From assembly GCA_015680685.1 (NCBI GenBank), contig MNCI01012629.1, forward strand, positions 634,587-692,585: 57,999 nt of DNA. The letters run 5' to 3'. The DNA is from Gnetum montanum (taxonomy: Eukaryota > Streptophyta > Gnetopsida > Gnetales > Gnetaceae). The position numbers and the translations under genes were made by a program. The notes under the pieces were generated by a model. That model was not told the DNA's origin. It saw only the letters and a list, made by a program, of their open reading frames with translations, and did no database searches. This document shows positions 57,941 through 57,999 of this stretch, piece after piece. The number at the start of each line of letters is the position of its first letter. The stretch's first letter is position 1.

Positions 57941-57999
57941 CATTAAATTTTTTATCATTTGGTATTAGAGCAAGGTTCTAACAAACTTGTTTAGTTGTA
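57941..57999 (+). other. LTR end and primer-binding site of a further element
   Basis: TTTTTTATCA (to 57957) followed by TTTGGTATTAGAGCAAGG. This differs by one transition in the first 12 bases from the tRNA-Met primer site TGGTATCAGAGC. It marks the end of a 5' LTR on +, with the internal region running off the window. Confidence 0.7.

Overview
This window looks like repeat DNA from a seed plant with a large genome. It is AT-rich and filled with old, broken LTR retrotransposons, and I see no convincing host gene, rRNA, tRNA or CRISPR array. Athila-like and Tat-like Ty3/gypsy elements and a Copia element are all plant families. The depth of nesting and decay would suit a gymnosperm or another slowly purged giant genome, but the sequence alone does not prove that.

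Layout. Six insertions can be ordered, four of them by target-site duplications (TSDs). Element C (Athila-like, +) is the oldest visible host: its third ORF lies at about 24274-25900 and its 3' LTR at 26139-26607 plus 53291-53649. Element F (Tat-like gag and protease, +, 1 to about 24273) appears to sit inside C. Where its pol should be, F carries an array of about 190-bp repeats. Element A (Athila-like, +, 4346-18314, TSD CCTAG) landed inside that array. Insertion E (7434-10026, TSD CATAC, containing an assembly gap) landed inside A's gag. Element B (Athila-like, -, 26608-53290, TSD GTAAT/GTAAC) split C's 3' LTR. Element D (Tat-like with two RNase H domains, -, 34449-48662, TSD CCACT) split B's reverse transcriptase between two codons. 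To the right of C lie a 60-bp tandem repeat (53740-54080), a degenerate Copia element G (about 54826-57250), and the primer-binding site of a further element at the window edge.

How the parts relate. A, B and C share LTRs that begin TGATGA and end TCATCA, a decayed tRNA-Asp-type primer-binding site (seen in A and B) and, after pol, a third ORF. That ORF has an N-terminal region resembling the 'putative plant transposon protein' family, a long coiled coil and a conserved acidic tail. D and F share the same gag and protease and the same short tandem repeat (GGCCTTAAACTAG-like) on either side of the pol position. D has a nearly readable pol; F has the 190-bp array there instead. F therefore looks like a non-autonomous partner of a D-type element.

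Most unusual structures: (1) the 190-bp array with a palindromic anchor in F; (2) the series of GCTATGCTACGC hairpins in the U3 of D's LTRs, upstream of the TATA box; (3) the conserved third ORF of the A/B/C family. All reading frames are interrupted, so nothing here is expected to be active.
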